Assembly: GCA_019914995.1 (NCBI GenBank)
Contig: CM034140.1
Location: 7,176,026-7,240,025 of the forward strand
DNA from: Acanthochlamys bracteata
Lineage: Eukaryota > Streptophyta > Magnoliopsida > Pandanales > Velloziaceae
Direction: 5' to 3'
DNA: 64,000 nt
Position numbers and translations under genes: made by a program. Of this stretch, positions 61,013 to 64,000 are shown one piece after another (the first letter of the stretch is position 1; each line of letters opens with the position of its first letter). The notes under the pieces are model-generated. The model ran no database searches. It saw nothing but the letters and a program-made list of their open reading frames with translations, and was not told the origin of the DNA.

Positions 61013-61370
61013 CGGAATTCGAAAGTCATAATTCAGTCATCTTGCAAAAAGTCCACGCTTAAGGATAATTAAGAAGTGGATGCTAAGTGTATGTATGTTA
61101 CTACCACAAGAAAGTAAAATTTAATTAAAAAAAGTAATTATGCTCGAGTTATGGAGAATAAAAGTTCTTACTAGTTATCATTTGATATGAAGTCAGCTTA
61201 ACTAAAGTTGGAAGTTCCTAGACGTTAAATTCATATACATATGGTATTTTTAAAAATGACTACTAGCTGTTTGGAACAACCACCCAACATCTGTTTCACA
61301 CGTGCGAATAAATAGCTAGCTGTAATTGATTAACACGTATATTATTTATTGCCTCATTGCAAGCATAGTC

Positions 61371-64000
61371 GTAAAACTTAGACCTGCCCGTCCGGATCGA
61401 TCAAAAAATCGTCAATTCAGAATATAAATTGATCCAAATTTATAATAAAATTGTTTATACAATTGACCCGTTTTGATCCGTTCTGACCCGCTTCGATTCA
61501 ATCGATCCGCTCGTCTGAATCAAATCGAATTAAATTAAATTTTAAAAATTTAAATTTGTGATATATTGATGCAAAAATAATTATTAGTAATCTTATATTA
61601 AAATATAATATATAGTTTAAATTTTACATTTGAATATAATAATATAAAAAATAAATTTATTATATTTTATTTATAAATATTTATTATTAGTGATTTTTAG
61701 TTTTTATATATACTAATTCTATTAAATTGTAAGAAAAAATAACAAAATTATTTTAAAATAAATTTTTTTTAAAAAATTTATTATTTAAAATATTTTTTTA
61801 TTTTTCTATATATTTGTTGTTAGTTTAATTTTTTTTTATGATTTTCAACAAAAAAATAATAAGCGTGGGTAGCACCACTTTGATATTTTATTTACAAGTG
61901 ATTGAATTTTTACTTGCAGATTAGAAAAAGACTAAAACTTTACAGGAATTGAAGGTCTCGAATTAGATGCGTAAATATGGGCGCGATCGTGCGGCCAAGT
62001 TAGCTGATTGGGCCGGACCAACAGCGGCATGGTTCCCACACCCAAATTTATTATTTTGAAAGATGATTTAAATTATTTTTATTATCTTTAAAATTGGTAC
62101 ATTTTGTAAAATTCATAATTAATATTTATTTTAGAAATAATTTTTTGATTTAGTAAAATTTTAGCATAATTAATTATTTAAGATGTATTTATATATAAAA
62201 TATGCTAATTAAATTCTAATATCATATAATTAATGTACATATAAATAATTAAAAAATAACTGCATGATAAAAATATTGCTAGAAACACCCTACAAAAGTA
62301 TCTAATATCGTGTGAAGCTACAGTGTTGGTACATATGTTTTTGAAAGTGCTGATAAATTACTAATCTTTCTGAAAAGATAAAAAAATAAATGACTAAGAT
62401 AGAGATCATTCGCTGACTTAGAAAAGTTTTTTAAAATAACGAAAGAACAAATTGGCGAGCTTATATTTGGATGAGCCATTAAAAAATTGAAAGTTTGAAA
62501 CACCCACACATGTCACATGCACTTTTCCCTGCAGTTTTTGGTTTTTTATATTTGGATTAGAAAAAAAAAAAAAATTTACGTAATATAAGAATTTATAAAA
62601 ATCTTTGAAATAAAAAATATAATTAGATAAATATATTTTATTTTTTTTATTTAAAAAAATTAAATAAAAAGTTATTATGTCAAAAGTTTATTTAAGTTTT
62701 AAAATAAATTTTATAAAATATATAAAATAAATATTTAATAAAATTTTTTCGTAATTTTAAACAATTATAAAAAATTAAACAATTTCTATGAATCTGGTGC
62801 AGACTTTCTTCAAGTAGTGCATCATTGCTTGCAGTCTTTGAATTTTTTTGTAAACTCTACAGCTTCAATGAAGAGAGTTTTTTCTTTAAACTTGTGCATC
62901 TTTCTGTTTTATTTTTTATTTTATTAAGTCAACCACCGATAACAACTTCATTTATATTTAATGAGATGATGATCGTCATCTCAGATCGTGACGATAACTA
63001 ACTGCATGTAGTGAGTAAAAAACTTTGGAAAAATTAAAACAAAAGAATAATTTTGAATTTAAAATTAATCAGAAAGGTTGAATTTATAAAATTGAAACTG
63101 AATCAAATTGAAGTTACGCATTACATATATATATTTTTCATAAAAGCCGTTGAGAAGGAAGTAGCTGTCATTGACTACGATAGTTGCTCAAAAAATATAC
63201 AAAAAAAGATTCATCAAAATAAGAAGTATTTGAATAAGCAAAATCAAATATGCGCTCTATGGTATACAGGGATTACGCTCAAAGCTATGATTACCTCTGC
63301 AATTCATCATCTTCTTCTTCCCTGCCGGAATTCGATATAGTTATTCAAGCTTCATTCATTGATTCATCTTTTGTAACTTGAGCGAGTCTTTGCAGACTTG
63401 TGCTTGTTTCAAAAAAATTTTTTTATTTCAAACTCAACCACCGATAACAAGAACAACTACATTTGTAATTAATGAGATTATAATATTTAATGAAATAGTT
63501 TAATCGGTGCTTAATCGCGAGATGCGATCCGATGGAACTTTTCGATTCCTACGCTTCAATAGCTGTCATGACTGTAATAAAAAATCTTAAATCCAATAAT
63601 GATGTGTTATTGGTTGCAAGTTGTTGTTTTTTCTTTTTAAAATTTCAGATTAGGAAAAGACTAAGTGAAACTATACAGGGATATGAATAAGCTAAAGACA
63701 ATAGTATTAAAAATACAGAGTATATTTGATTATTAATAGACATAGCGAAAATATAAAACATATTTAAAAATTTTACGTAAATAATACGAAAATTGAAACA
63801 ATCACAAAGACAAAAAATTTACGTAAGAAAAAATAAAAAAATTTTATGAAAAAACAAACTAATTTTTAAGAAAATTATTAAATCAAAATAATTACAAACT
63901 CTTAAGTGAGAACTCTCACTATAATATTTTATTTCTATTTCAGATACTTGATATGAGAATAATTTTTTTTTTTATGTTCCAAATAAATGACTCTCATTCA
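61371..64000. other. AT-rich region with decayed pieces of the duplicated unit
   Basis: No gene recognised. Short blocks typical of the left part of the duplicated unit reappear: GATTAGAAAAAGACTAAAAC at 61919, AATCTGGTGCAGACTTTCTT near 62792, and GATTAGGAAAAGACTAAG near 63649. A GATCCG/GACCCG-rich patch at 61385-61510 resembles the interior of the hAT element at 40.6 kb. The open frame 63053-63340 is Lys/Ile-rich and unsupported. Confidence 0.45.

Larger units (their letters stand above)
59866..61370. repeat. Duplicated unit, copy B, right part
   Basis: Resumes the unit interrupted at 41671: AAACAACAACCAAAATGATA corresponds to 34271-34290 of copy A. Similarity continues through the small gene, its promoter and the CATCTGTTTCACACGTGCG block near 61290. 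Confidence 0.85.

Noticed and set aside
63053-63340. 95 aa plus-strand open frame at the window end
   Set aside because: Lys/Ile/Asn-rich translation of A/T-rich DNA without motif or promoter.

Overview
This is nuclear DNA from a flowering plant. Genes are split by introns with GT/AG borders, the gene families are plant-specific (NPF transporter, DGD2, PRA1-A, CC-NBS-LRR), and the spaces between genes are very AT-rich and full of transposon debris. Coding regions are not GC-rich, which argues against a grass. A GNA (bulb-type) lectin hints at a non-grass monocot, but the sequence alone does not fix the species.

The first 29 kb is an ordinary gene-rich arm. In order it holds an NPF5-like proton-coupled transporter (1527-4455, +), a PP1 catalytic subunit (5676-8877, +), a frameshifted bulb-type lectin (about 11055-11579, +), the autophagy kinase ATG1 (12870-18462, -), the galactolipid synthase DGD2 (20353-22722, -) and a PRA1-A membrane-traffic protein (25000-28977, +). 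I rebuilt full exon structures for all of these except the lectin. The products are about 598, 318, 692, 470 and 209 aa, close to family norms.

From about 30 kb the window becomes a resistance-gene and transposon landscape. It has an intact CC-NBS-LRR gene (30367-33535, +), a decayed NLR relic (39.3-39.6 kb), an NAC-beta/BTF3 fragment (37.4 kb), a 755 bp non-autonomous hAT element with an 8 bp target duplication (40572-41326), and two diverged copies of a roughly 2 kb unit. Each copy carries a small two-exon gene for a putative C-x2-C...H-x2-C protein (34839-35289 and 60452-60947, both -).

The second copy of that unit is split by an 18,194 bp CACTA (En/Spm) element, 41672-59865. It has CACTA...TAGTG ends, a 3 bp AAA target duplication, arrays of ACCGACT/AGTCGGT subterminal repeats, a roughly 316 bp tandem repeat, a broken TNP2-type transposase (46159-49858) and a nearly intact TNPA-like gene (49977-51546). 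The unit copy at 34 kb preserves the empty insertion site. The 3' part of the element carries captured pieces of two unrelated host genes, still with introns: the CCR4-NOT scaffold NOT1 (53692-54991) and aconitase (55561-59019). This block is bracketed by a direct duplication of about 160 bp of the element's own 3' sequence. It is the most unusual structure in the window.
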